Positions 52,227-60,327 of a stretch of 64,000 nt of DNA are shown piece after piece. Made by a program: the position numbers and the translations under genes. The DNA lies in NCBI GenBank assembly GCA_002492525.1, contig DKZA01000050.1, forward strand, positions 1 through 64,000, given 5' to 3'. Origin of the DNA: Lachnospiraceae bacterium UBA7086 (GTDB taxonomy: Bacteria > Bacillota > Clostridia > Lachnospirales > Lachnospiraceae). The notes beneath the pieces were generated by a model. That model was given only the letters and a program-made list of their open reading frames with translations. It made no database searches and had not been told where the DNA came from. Each line of letters begins with the position of its first letter. Position 1 is the first letter of the stretch.

Positions 52227-53585
52227 TTATAAGAATATATATTTGCAGACAAACAATACTGCCAGTATATACATCAGCGGTGTAATCTTCTTTGACTTGC
52301 CACATACCAGATTGATTACCACATAAGAGATAACACCGACAGCAATACCCTCAGAAATACTGTACATCAAAGGCATAGCCAACAGGCACAGATAAGCAGG
52401 AATCGCTTCTGTCATATCATTGAAATCAATCTGTGTCACTGCCGTGATCATCAGGAATCCGACAAACAACAGCGCGGGAGCCGTAGCGAATCCCGGAATC
52501 GTCGTAAAGATCGGCGCCAGGAATACGGATACTAAGAACAACAGACCCGTCACCACAGAAGCAAGGCCTGTCCGGCCGCCTTCTGCCACACCGGCAGAAC
52601 TTTCCACGAAGGTAGTGGTAGTGGAAGTACCAAGCACCGCGCCGGCACTGGTAGCCACAGCGTCTGCCAAAAGCGCCTGTTTGATGCGGGGCAGCTTTCC
52701 TTCTCTGTCCAGCATATTCGCTTTGTTGGCACAGCCAATCAGCGTTCCCAGTGTATCAAAGATATCTACAAACAGGAAAGCAAATACAATAACCGCAAAA
52801 TCAAGAACTTTTACAGAAGAAAAATCAGCCGTAAAGCACTTACCAAAGGTCAGACCGATTGCTCCCAGACTGAAACTGCTCCAGGATGGAATCAGGGAAT
52901 AGTAACCGGCATCAGGTGTTACGGTATAAAGCCCTGTCAGCTGACAGAGAATACCCAGAATCCAGGTAGCAAAAATACCGATCAGGATAGAGCCTTTCAC
53001 TCCCTTAATATGTAAGATAGCGATAATAAAAGTACCGATCACTGCCAACAGGGCGCAGATACCAGCCGTATGGAAGTCAGCCGTAAAATCCACCACTGTC
53101 ACCAGTGTAGAATCAGAGTTGACAATCAGTCCGGCGTTCTGGAAACCAATGAAAGCCACAAACAGACCAATACCTACGGAAACACCTCTTTTCAACTGCA
53201 TGGGAATCGCATTAAAGATTGCCTCACGCACATTCGTCACAGAAAGAACAATAAAGATCAAACCTTCCACGAAGACTGCTAACAACGCAATCTGCCAGGA
53301 ATATCCCATGGAGCCGCATACCGTATAAGCAAAATAAGCATTAAGGCCAAGTCCCGGTGCCAGCGCAAAGGGATAATTTGCAAGCAGCGCCATCGCAAGT
53401 GTACCAATAAACGAAGCAAGCGCTGTCGCCATCAGGATTGCCTGACTGTCCATGCCCGATGCGGACAGGATAGACGGGTTAACTGCCAAAATGTATGCCA
53501 TTGTCATAAACGTTGTGACACCGGCAACCACTTCGGTCTTGATGTTGGTATTGTTCTCTTTGAGTTTAAACCATTTTTCTAACAT
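52227..53585 (-). CDS. NCS2-family purine (adenine/guanine/hypoxanthine) permease
   Basis: About 452 residues, 12-14 membrane segments, starting MLEKWFKLKENN. The AzgA/PbuG subgroup is recognised by VAGVTTFMTMAYILAVNP, LAPGLGLNAYFAYTVC, and LGTSTTTTFVESSAGVAEGGRTG. Carries purine bases with protons. The adenine phosphoribosyltransferase gene lies 26 bases upstream, so imported base can be salvaged at once; adenine or hypoxanthine is a fair guess for the substrate. ATG 53585 follows AAGGAG by seven bases. Confidence 0.94.
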   Translation of the reverse strand: MLEKWFKLKENNTNIKTEVVAGVTTFMTMAYILAVNPSILSASGMDSQAILMATALASFIGTLAMALLANYPFALAPGLGLNAYFAYTVCGSMGYSWQIALLAVFVEGLIFIVLSVTNVREAIFNAIPMQLKRGVSVGIGLFVAFIGFQNAGLIVNSDSTLVTVVDFTADFHTAGICALLAVIGTFIIAILHIKGVKGSILIGIFATWILGILCQLTGLYTVTPDAGYYSLIPSWSSFSLGAIGLTFGKCFTADFSSVKVLDFAVIVFAFLFVDIFDTLGTLIGCANKANMLDREGKLPRIKQALLADAVATSAGAVLGTSTTTTFVESSAGVAEGGRTGLASVVTGLLFLVSVFLAPIFTTIPGFATAPALLFVGFLMITAVTQIDFNDMTEAIPAYLCLLAMPLMYSISEGIAVGVISYVVINLVCGKSKKITPLMYILAVLFVCKYIFL

Positions 53586-53611
53586 CACATTTCTCCTTTT
53601 CTCATAAGGTT

Positions 53612-54136
53612 TTATTTGCCTTCATAGATGATGACACTGTCTACGTCGTAGTTTTTCAGGCGTTCCCTGCCTTTTAATCCGGCCAGTTCCATCAGGAAAA
53701 TTACCTTGACCACTTCTCCGCCCAGTTCTTCAATCATCTGAATGCTCGCTTCAATTGTACCTCCCGTGGCAATCAGATCATCCACGACCACCACTTTCTG
53801 CCCCGGTTTGATAGAATCCCGGTGCATCTCCACTACTGCACTGCCGTACTCCAAATCATATTCCTTGGAAATCGTCTCCAACGGAAGCTTACCCTTTTTC
53901 CGCACCGGCACAAACGCTTTGTGCAGGGAATAAGCAATCGGTACCCCGAAGATGAAGCCCCTTGACTCCGTCCCCACAATGACATCAAAGTCAATGCCCT
54001 CAAGCATCTTCTTCATCGAATCAATCGCCAGTGCCAGTCCGTCCGCATCCTGAAGCACACTGGTCACATCCCGGAAAATAATACCCTTCTCCGGAAAATC
54101 AGGAATACTGCGCACATATTCTTCCATCTTTTTCAT
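53612..54136 (-). CDS. apt: Adenine phosphoribosyltransferase
   Basis: Makes AMP from adenine and PRPP. 174 residues of family length. Opens VRSIPDFPEKGIIFRDVT; GTESRGFIFGVPIAY and RKKGKLP follow, and the PRPP-binding loop VVVVDDLIATGGTIEA is near residue 125. GGAGG stands seven bases before the ATG. First gene of the apt-NCS2 operon and divergent from the MATE gene at 54422. Confidence 0.96.
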   Translation of the reverse strand: MKKMEEYVRSIPDFPEKGIIFRDVTSVLQDADGLALAIDSMKKMLEGIDFDVIVGTESRGFIFGVPIAYSLHKAFVPVRKKGKLPLETISKEYDLEYGSAVVEMHRDSIKPGQKVVVVDDLIATGGTIEASIQMIEELGGEVVKVIFLMELAGLKGRERLKNYDVDSVIIYEGK

Positions 54137-54159
54137 TTGTTTTCCTCCACCCCGCTGTC

Positions 54160-54203
54160 GGAAAATTTTTCATATCATTCCGTATATTGCCTCAAAATTT
54201 TCC
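54160..54203 (-). promoter_or_regulatory. Inverted repeat in the apt leader
   Basis: GGAAAATTTT (54160-54169) and AAAATTTTCC (54194-54203), 24 bases apart, in the region transcribed before apt. It lacks the conserved core of a purine riboswitch; an operator or a weak stem is more likely. Confidence 0.4.
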
Positions 54204-54275
54204 AACATTATTAACACCTCTTCTACTATAACACATCTTCTGGTAAAATAACAATCATAAGAAACACAAAACCGA

Positions 54276-54304
54276 TTGACAATCCCTTCTGATTGTATTA
54301 AGAT
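54276..54304 (+). promoter_or_regulatory. Promoter of the plus-strand MATE gene
   Basis: TTGACA (54276-54281) and TAAGAT (54299-54304), 17 bases apart. Between it and the gene, a stem CCGACCG-CGGTCGG near 54345-54367 stands in the leader. Confidence 0.6.
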
Positions 54305-54421
54305 GTCAGCACGTTGGCAAAAAACTATAAACAACGAGGAAATCCGACCGGAACAACACGGTCGGACAGGCTATATTACAACAATTATAAATATTATTGA
54401 AACAGGAGATACATAACCGCC

Positions 54422-55798
54422 ATGAAACGCAATACTGCCACACAAGATAACTTTTATCCCCAGATTATTAAATTAGTAATTCCCATTGTTGTCCAGAATC
54501 TCTTAAGCGCCGCTGTAAGCTCTGCCGATGTGGTCATGTTAAACGAGGTGGGCCAGTCTTCCATCTCCGCGGTATCGTTGGCCGCCAACTACGCCAGCAT
54601 CCTTTTTATGATCTACTATGGTCTCGGTACAGGTGCTTCTATGCTGAGTGCCCAATACTGGGGCAAAAAAGAACATCAGGCCATCCGCGTGATCGAAGGT
54701 ATCGCGCTTCGTTTCTCTATCATCATTTCCCTGTGCTTTTCCGGGTTTGCCCTGTTTGCGCCCGAACTGATGATGAAACTCTTCACCAATGATGCCGAAC
54801 TGATTGCCATTGGCGCGGATTACCTGCGGGTAATGTCCGTAACTTATCTTTGCTGGGGTATTGTGGAAATCTACCTGTCAATCCTTAGAAGCATCGGGCA
54901 GGTGACTGTCTCCATGGTTTTAAATGTAATGACGTTCAGCCTGAATATCTTTTTAAATGCGGTATTCATTTTCGGGCTGTTCGGCGCGCCTAAATTAGGA
55001 GCCACCGGTGTTGCCATTGCCACCGCTGCCTCCCGTGTCATCGAACTTATAGGATGTATTGTCGTTTCTGTATGCAATAAGGAAATCAAACTGAATCCTG
55101 CTTATATGTTTATCCGGAATAAAATGTTATTCAAAGACTTTGTGCGGCTATCCCTGCCTGCCCTCGGAAACGACCTGGCCTGGAGCGTGGCCTTTTCCAT
55201 GTATTCCGTCATTCTGGGACACCTGGGTTCCGATGCCGTAGCCGCCAATTCCTTTGTGGTGGTCGTGCGCAATTTCGGTACTGTACTATGCTTCGGTACT
55301 GCCAGTGCAGGCGGTATCCTCTTAGGAAACGTGATGGGAGCGGGAGATATGGAACATGCCAAAACTTACGCCTCCAAGCTGATGAAACTTACTATCATCA
55401 CCGGCGCCATCGGCGGTGCCATGGTGTTAGCCGTCACTCCTTTTGTATTATACTTTGCTGATTTAAGCGATACCGCCATGCGCTATCTAAAATATATGCT
55501 TCTCATCAACACCTACTATATCATGGGATCCGCAGTCAACACCACCCTGATCGCCGGTGTGTTCCGGGCGGGCGGCGACAGCCGTTTCGGGCTGATCTGC
55601 GATACCATAGATATGTGGTGCTACGCTGTACCGCTTGGCTTTCTTGCCGCCTTTGTCTTTAAACTGCCGGTAATGGCAGTATATTTCCTGCTGTGCACTG
55701 ACGAGTTTGTCAAATGGCCCTGGGTCATCAAGCATTACCGCAGCGGAAAATGGCTGAAGAATATTACGAGAGAGGGGCTGTTTGAGGAGGAATCGTGA
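54422..55798 (+). CDS. MATE-family efflux transporter (2)
   Basis: 458 residues with twelve hydrophobic segments. IIKLVIPIVVQNLLSAAVSSADVVMLNEVGQ at the start marks a MATE branch different from the other two pumps here (VVMLNEVG in place of VDTIIVG). Substrate unknown. It has its own promoter and an unusually structured leader of about 115 bases, which might carry control. Its 3' end overlaps the end of the convergent NERD gene by 35 bases. Confidence 0.92.
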   Translation: MKRNTATQDNFYPQIIKLVIPIVVQNLLSAAVSSADVVMLNEVGQSSISAVSLAANYASILFMIYYGLGTGASMLSAQYWGKKEHQAIRVIEGIALRFSIIISLCFSGFALFAPELMMKLFTNDAELIAIGADYLRVMSVTYLCWGIVEIYLSILRSIGQVTVSMVLNVMTFSLNIFLNAVFIFGLFGAPKLGATGVAIATAASRVIELIGCIVVSVCNKEIKLNPAYMFIRNKMLFKDFVRLSLPALGNDLAWSVAFSMYSVILGHLGSDAVAANSFVVVVRNFGTVLCFGTASAGGILLGNVMGAGDMEHAKTYASKLMKLTIITGAIGGAMVLAVTPFVLYFADLSDTAMRYLKYMLLINTYYIMGSAVNTTLIAGVFRAGGDSRFGLICDTIDMWCYAVPLGFLAAFVFKLPVMAVYFLLCTDEFVKWPWVIKHYRSGKWLKNITREGLFEEES

Positions 55799-56744
55799 TA
55801 TATTCATGATATCTGCATTTAGGGAAATTAGAGCAGCCGTAGAACTGCTCTCCCTTATGCTCTCCCTTCTTTGCTGTCCGCAGCACAACTTCGGCACCGC
55901 ACTTTGGACAAATCTTCTTACCCTGTTCTTTATTCACAGCCTTAATCTGTTCTTTTGCAATATCTTCTTTTTGTTCTTTCATCGGAAACCGCACAGTTGT
56001 GCTAAAATCCTGAATTGTTTTCTGTTCGCTTTTTGTTTTCACAGCATGGATATTTTCTATATGCTTCTGCCTCTCAAACTCTGTAATCTGTGTGTATGGG
56101 TAAAGCATCTCATATACCCTCGAAACATCCATTGCACTGAGCGAAAGAAGGGACTGATTTCCCAGATATTTCACAGTCCCACTGATAAACTGTCTTTTAA
56201 TGACCTTGACGTCCTGACTTTCCACCGTGACATCCTTTAATTCACATCTCTCGGAAAATGCAATAACAGAATAAACCGGTATATTATTTCCTACTTGATT
56301 TTTCAACCATTTGATATGTGTTTTATTTTGCATAATAGGATTATAAAAATGCTCTTTGATTGAACATCCTCTTCCATTTGGGAGTGTCTGTGTCCACATT
56401 CTGCTCTTTTCATTTCCAAAAATCCAACCACTGTAATTCTTACTCTCAACCACAAAAATACCTGTAGAATGGATTAAAATCACATCAATTTCTGATGTTG
56501 TCCCATCATCTTTGGGAAGATAACAGTTAAAAAGAAATCTGCCCCCATCTTTTTCATATGCCCTCAATTCTTTATATACCAGATATTCACCGTATTTTCC
56601 AGGATTATGAATCGTCTCAAAATAGCCATTTCCAGTCGTTTTAGAATACGTATTTTTTCTAAAATTTATTTCTAACAATACTGCTGACAACAATACAAAT
56701 AAAAACATTATAACAACAATCAATGGTATCACTTGCAACAACAC
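55764..56744 (-). CDS. NERD-domain protein with C-terminal topoisomerase-type zinc finger
   Basis: About 326 residues starting at GTG 56744, six bases after AGGAGG; an upstream ATG frame start has no ribosome binding site. One N-terminal membrane segment (about 5-27), NERD domain (about 45-170) with GKYGEYLVYKEL, EIDVILIHSTGIFVVESKNYSGWI, and a C-terminal C4 finger (about 275-318) with CPKCG and CSNFPKCRYHEY. NERD is a PD-(D/E)XK-like nuclease-related fold; the E-D-E-x-K pattern is seen. It is likely tethered to the membrane and acts on nucleic acid. Convergent overlap with the MATE gene. Confidence 0.9.
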   Translation of the reverse strand: MLLQVIPLIVVIMFLFVLLSAVLLEINFRKNTYSKTTGNGYFETIHNPGKYGEYLVYKELRAYEKDGGRFLFNCYLPKDDGTTSEIDVILIHSTGIFVVESKNYSGWIFGNEKSRMWTQTLPNGRGCSIKEHFYNPIMQNKTHIKWLKNQVGNNIPVYSVIAFSERCELKDVTVESQDVKVIKRQFISGTVKYLGNQSLLSLSAMDVSRVYEMLYPYTQITEFERQKHIENIHAVKTKSEQKTIQDFSTTVRFPMKEQKEDIAKEQIKAVNKEQGKKICPKCGAEVVLRTAKKGEHKGEQFYGCSNFPKCRYHEYITIPPQTAPLS

Positions 56745-56895
56745 TTTTATCCTCCTATCACAGACTACTTTATAAATTTTATGATACCATGTCATATATA
56801 ACTAAATCAACCGTTTGTTTCTGTCTGCATTTTATATATTAACCCATCTTTAAAACACTGCAACCATCATTTGCTTTTTGGCACCTGCCAGATTC

Positions 56896-56924
56896 TTGTG
56901 TTCCCTGAATATCTGCCTTATAAT
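56896..56924 (+). promoter_or_regulatory. Promoter of a probably leaderless XRE gene
   Basis: TTGTGT (56896-56901), 17-base spacer, TATAAT (56919-56924). The ATG of the regulator is at 56931, seven bases after the -10 box, where transcription should start; no ribosome binding site is present. Confidence 0.6.
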
Positions 56925-56930
56925 ATTTTC

Positions 56931-57401
56931 ATGAACACAAATATTACTGCAAAATACTTACAATTTTTACGTAAAAGCAATCATTACACGCAGGATACGC
57001 TGGCTAAAAAACTGAATATTTCCCGACAGGCTGTCTCAAAATGGGAAACCGGAACGACTCTTCCCGATTTAGAGGTATTGTTAAAGCTTTCCAAATTATA
57101 TGGCATCACGATAAATGATATATTGGAACCCCGCATATATCCACAAAAAATAATTGATTTTGAACAGATTGCCACCATTCCCGAAAATGAATTGCGGGAA
57201 GCATTAAAACATTTTGACACTGCCTCAGTTGTGACAGCCCTTATGGGCGCATCACCACAAACAAATGATTTGATAGAAAAGCTGTTCCCGGACATCGACT
57301 TTGCAATAGAAAGAAATAAGATTGGCAGAATCAGAATAGAAACCGTTGAAAATATGCAAAACCAGATTATTTCCATGATAAATTTACAGGCAATCCCATA
57401 A
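56931..57401 (+). CDS. XRE-family HTH regulator with helical C-terminal domain
   Basis: 156 residues from MNTNITAKYLQF. HTH at about 5-60 (LRKSNHYTQDTLAKKLNISRQAVSKWETG, a typical XRE sequence for sigma-A-region regulators), then a helical domain of about 90 residues with REALKHFDTASVVTALMGASP. Its targets are not evident; it is alone on plus, between convergent and minus-strand genes. Its ATG sits at the predicted +1, so the mRNA may lack a leader. Confidence 0.85.
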   Translation: MNTNITAKYLQFLRKSNHYTQDTLAKKLNISRQAVSKWETGTTLPDLEVLLKLSKLYGITINDILEPRIYPQKIIDFEQIATIPENELREALKHFDTASVVTALMGASPQTNDLIEKLFPDIDFAIERNKIGRIRIETVENMQNQIISMINLQAIP

Positions 57402-57438
57402 GACCATCCATCAGAGGCCGCCAAACGCAGCCTCTGAT

Positions 57439-57987
57439 TTATTTCCCCATCCGCACCCTTACCCGGAAATCCTTCCTGCTGTAAACCTCCATTTTCTGAT
57501 AGATATGCGACACGTGCTTCTTGACCGTAGTTTCTGCGATATAGAGTTCCTCCCCAATCTGCCTGTTGGTATAGCCTCTGTAAAGAAGCCATGCCACTTC
57601 CAGTTCCCGCTCGGATAGGCCACAATCCTGTGTGGCCTTCAGAAAATCTGCATAAACCTCCTCATAACTTCTGGGTTCCAGATTAAAATCCTGTCCGTCC
57701 TCCTGTGACTCCGCCTCCTGTTTCTCTTTTTCCTCCGAAATCCCTCCTGACAAAGTATCCTTCCTTTGTATCTTACGGACAGTTTCTCCCGGATTTCTGA
57801 TTTGGTCTGTCACGCGAATATACAGCACCAATACAACAGCCAACGCAACACCTAACAGCAAAGTCCCCAGAACTACAATAACGGTATTTCTCGACTTTCC
57901 TACCAGACCCATCTGATATAATAAAAGCACTGTCACAAGTACCACATAACCGGCTCCTAACAGCCAGCGGAGTGCCTGTTTACCCAT
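57439..57987 (-). CDS. Membrane-anchored LuxR-type HTH regulator
   Basis: About 182 residues from MGKQALRWLLG (GGAGG nine bases before ATG 57987). Two hydrophobic segments (about 5-27 and 35-58), a charged linker, and a C-terminal LuxR HTH (about 120-180): LSERELEVAWLLYRGYTNRQIGEELYIAETTVKKHVSHIYQKM. It has no receiver or ligand domain, so signals would have to pass through the membrane part, perhaps through the MotA-like neighbour 32 bases upstream in the same operon. Confidence 0.88.
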   Translation of the reverse strand: MGKQALRWLLGAGYVVLVTVLLLYQMGLVGKSRNTVIVVLGTLLLGVALAVVLVLYIRVTDQIRNPGETVRKIQRKDTLSGGISEEKEKQEAESQEDGQDFNLEPRSYEEVYADFLKATQDCGLSERELEVAWLLYRGYTNRQIGEELYIAETTVKKHVSHIYQKMEVYSRKDFRVRVRMGK

Positions 57988-58018
57988 GCCTACATTCCTC
58001 CGTTTTCTTCCCCGGTTT

Positions 58019-58540
58019 TCATAAGGTATCCTTATCGCCATCCGGCATCGTCTGCATGGCTTCTGCTTCCACATCCGTCTCTAAATCCATATAGTTAATA
58101 ATCCGCCCTTTTACCTCCAGCACCAACGGTAAAAGAAGCATTTCAAAAATGACGGCATAGAATAAAGTCAAGACCACCACTGCAATATTAGGCCCCAGCA
58201 TTGCCGGATCGCTTATATTTGCCATCACATACATAACAGAAACCATCATGGTCAGTATACCGGCATACCATACTTGTTTCTGTATCATTTCCAATACATC
58301 CTTGGTTCTGCGAAGTTCACTTAAACGGCAAGTATAATCTTTCTTAAGCAGCTTAAAAGCCCTCATGAAATCCCTCCATACACCGCCCCGCATCAGAACC
58401 GGAATAACAAAAATAAGCATAACCAGCATAGTCGGGAAATCAATAAGCCAGTTGATAGAAAAGGTCTTATCCCCTCCCACATAGGTCATTACTATCAGGA
58501 AAGCCATTCCTCCTACAATACTGATAATTTCCATAATCAT
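58019..58540 (-). CDS. MotA-like membrane protein without MotB partner
   Basis: 173 residues with four hydrophobic segments. The N-terminal part, GGMAFLIVMTYVGGDKTFSINWLIDFPTMLVMLIFVIPVL, resembles the start of MotA/TolQ/ExbB proton channels, where a channel-lining segment is followed by a cytoplasmic loop (here RDFMRAFKLLKKDYTCRLSELRR). No MotB/TolR-like partner is adjacent. The gene pairs with the membrane LuxR regulator downstream, which suggests a signalling rather than a motor role. GGAGG lies before ATG 58540. Confidence 0.7.
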   Translation of the reverse strand: MIMEIISIVGGMAFLIVMTYVGGDKTFSINWLIDFPTMLVMLIFVIPVLMRGGVWRDFMRAFKLLKKDYTCRLSELRRTKDVLEMIQKQVWYAGILTMMVSVMYVMANISDPAMLGPNIAVVVLTLFYAVIFEMLLLPLVLEVKGRIINYMDLETDVEAEAMQTMPDGDKDTL

Positions 58541-58687
58541 ACTGCAAATCCTCCTGTCTCGTTCTATTCCTATCCCTTTTTATCTCTCTATTATTTTCAT
58601 TCTTGCAAGAACCCAACAGCTCTTGCGCATTTCTTTTATAAAACCTTACCATGGTATCATTCTAAAATCTATACTACTTTTCCTAAA

Positions 58688-58730
58688 ATGGGTAGTATTC
58701 TTACCGAAAAGATATCCCCTTTATGGGTAG
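58688..58730 (-). promoter_or_regulatory. Direct repeats upstream of the MotA-like/LuxR operon
   Basis: CTACCCAT (as read on minus) at 58723-58730 and at 58688-58695, 35 bases apart start to start, between the ABC ATPase terminator and the operon. Direct repeats upstream of a promoter are compatible with activator binding. Candidate site for the operon's own LuxR-type protein. Confidence 0.35.
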
Positions 58731-58742
58731 CTTTTTCCTTCA

Positions 58743-58781
58743 CGACCCCGGATACAACCGAAAAGTTTCTCACATATAAAA
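58743..58781. repeat. Terminator-associated intergenic repeat (family 2), partial copy
   Basis: CCCCGGATACAACCGAAAAG and TTTCTCACATATAAAA match the middle of the copies near 21184 and 61218 (CTCGGATATAACCGAAAAG), directly beyond the terminator of the ABC ATPase gene. Confidence 0.6.
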
Positions 58782-58803
58782 GGAACCGGCACAAACCGGT
58801 TCC
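58778..58803 (-). terminator. Terminator of the amino acid ABC operon
   Basis: GGAACCGG (58782-58789) pairs with CCGGTTCC (58795-58802); TTTTATATG follows on minus. Confidence 0.8.
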
Positions 58804-58827
58804 CATCATGCAGCTTTCCGAATCACA

Positions 58828-59604
58828 TCAATATTTTGTCAAAAACTGTCTCGTTCTCTCTTCCTTCGGGTGATCAATTACCTGCCTGGCGTCTCCCTGC
58901 TCCACGATCACGCCCTCATCCATAAAGATGATATGATCTGCCACATCTCGTGCAAAGCTCATCTCGTGGGTCACAATAATCATCGTGGTATGCTGATCCG
59001 CCAGTCCCCGGATAACTTTCAAAACTTCCCCGGTAAGTTCCGGGTCCAGTGCCGAAGTAGGCTCATCAAAACACAGAATATCAGGCTGCAGTGCAAGGGC
59101 TCTGGCGATCGCCACTCTCTGCTGCTGTCCGCCGGATAACTGATGAGGATAATGCTCCATACGTTCTGCCAGTCCCATCTGTTCCAGCAACGCCTTGCCA
59201 TGGCTCTCAATCTCTTCCAGAATTTCCTTTTTATTCTGTTTAAAATCAGGCCGCTCCTTTGCCAGAAGCTTTTCTGATAAAGTTACATTCTCCAACGCCG
59301 TATATTGTGGAAACAGATTAAAGGACTGAAACACCATCCCAAAATGCAGACGCTTCCTGCGCAGATCCTTTTCCTGCTCTTTGATAGGTCTGTCTGCATC
59401 AAACAGCGTTTCTCCCCGCACGATAATGGAGCCTTTATCCGGCACCTCCAGAAAATTCAGACAGCGCAGTAAGGTTGTCTTTCCGGATCCGGAGGATCCG
59501 ATGATTGCCAGCGCACTACCCTCTTCCATATCAAAACTCACATCGCGCAGAACCTTAGTGGAGCCAAAATGCTTCTCAATATTTTTCACTTCCAAAACTG
59601 ACAT
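58828..59604 (-). CDS. Polar amino acid ABC transporter ATP-binding protein
   Basis: About 258 residues from MSVLEVKNIEKHFG. Walker A GSSGSGKTTLLR (about residue 35), the Q-loop FQSFNLFP, signature LSGGQQQRVAIARAL, Walker B ILCFDEPTSALDP, and the switch His in VTHEMSFARDVAD: all typical of the GlnQ/ArtP group. Permease and binding protein lie upstream on the same strand, giving the order binding protein, permease, ATPase. ATG 59604 is preceded by GGGGGAT. Confidence 0.95.
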   Translation of the reverse strand: MSVLEVKNIEKHFGSTKVLRDVSFDMEEGSALAIIGSSGSGKTTLLRCLNFLEVPDKGSIIVRGETLFDADRPIKEQEKDLRRKRLHFGMVFQSFNLFPQYTALENVTLSEKLLAKERPDFKQNKKEILEEIESHGKALLEQMGLAERMEHYPHQLSGGQQQRVAIARALALQPDILCFDEPTSALDPELTGEVLKVIRGLADQHTTMIIVTHEMSFARDVADHIIFMDEGVIVEQGDARQVIDHPKEERTRQFLTKY

Positions 59605-59616
59605 TTCCACATCCCC

Positions 59617-60273
59617 CTACCTGAAATAATCCAGTCTGCGCTCAATATAGTTAAACAACAGCGTCAGAATACCCACGAATATCAAGTAGAATACACCCGT
59701 ATAGAAAAGCGGCCAGGTAATGCCGCTGCTCTTCATAAAAGAATAGCCGGCAAAGGTAAGTTCATATGCCGCAATGATACGCGCAAGAGAGGTGTCTTTA
59801 ACCAATGTAATGACCTCATTGGACATGGGCGGCACCACTCTCTTGATCATCTGCAAAAGTGTGACCTTGAAAAAGATCTGACTCTTCGTCATGCCAAGCA
59901 CTTCTCCTGCCTCTCGCTGTCCCACCGGCACGCCTTCAATACCGCCTCGAAAGATAACCGAGAAATAACAGGCATAGTTGATGCTGAAAGCAACTACCGT
60001 AGCAGTGATTCGTCCCGATTCGCTGCCATTCCAGATATTATGGCCAAGCCACAGGCCCGGACCATAAAAGATAATGATCAGTTGCAGCATCAATGGCGTA
60101 CCTCTGATGATCCACACCAGCGTCTGTACCAGACCACGAAGTATCTTCCATCTGCTCATTGCCCCAAATGACAAGATCAATCCCAGCGGCAAAGAAAAAA
60201 GCAGTGTAAAAATAAAAATCTCAAAACTGGTCCATAACCCGTCCAGCAACGATTGTGTAACACTCCAGAACAT
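59617..60273 (-). CDS. Polar amino acid ABC transporter permease
   Basis: 218 residues with five hydrophobic segments. The HEAA-type His/Met family is recognised by WIIRGTPLMLQLIIIFYG and by the ATPase-contact loop REAGEVLGMTKSQIFFKVTLLQMIKRVVPP. This single permease would form a homodimer. GGAGG lies eleven bases before the ATG. It starts 55 bases after the binding protein stop and ends 13 bases before the ATPase start. Confidence 0.95.
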   Translation of the reverse strand: MFWSVTQSLLDGLWTSFEIFIFTLLFSLPLGLILSFGAMSRWKILRGLVQTLVWIIRGTPLMLQLIIIFYGPGLWLGHNIWNGSESGRITATVVAFSINYACYFSVIFRGGIEGVPVGQREAGEVLGMTKSQIFFKVTLLQMIKRVVPPMSNEVITLVKDTSLARIIAAYELTFAGYSFMKSSGITWPLFYTGVFYLIFVGILTLLFNYIERRLDYFR

Positions 60274-60327
60274 ACTGTACTAAACCTCCACGTCAGAGCA
60301 CTTTACATAATGACGCATAAGCTGCCA

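Noticed and set aside
54137..54275. apt-NCS2 leader considered as a purine riboswitch
   Set aside because: No conserved three-way-junction core was found; only a simple AT-rich inverted repeat is present.
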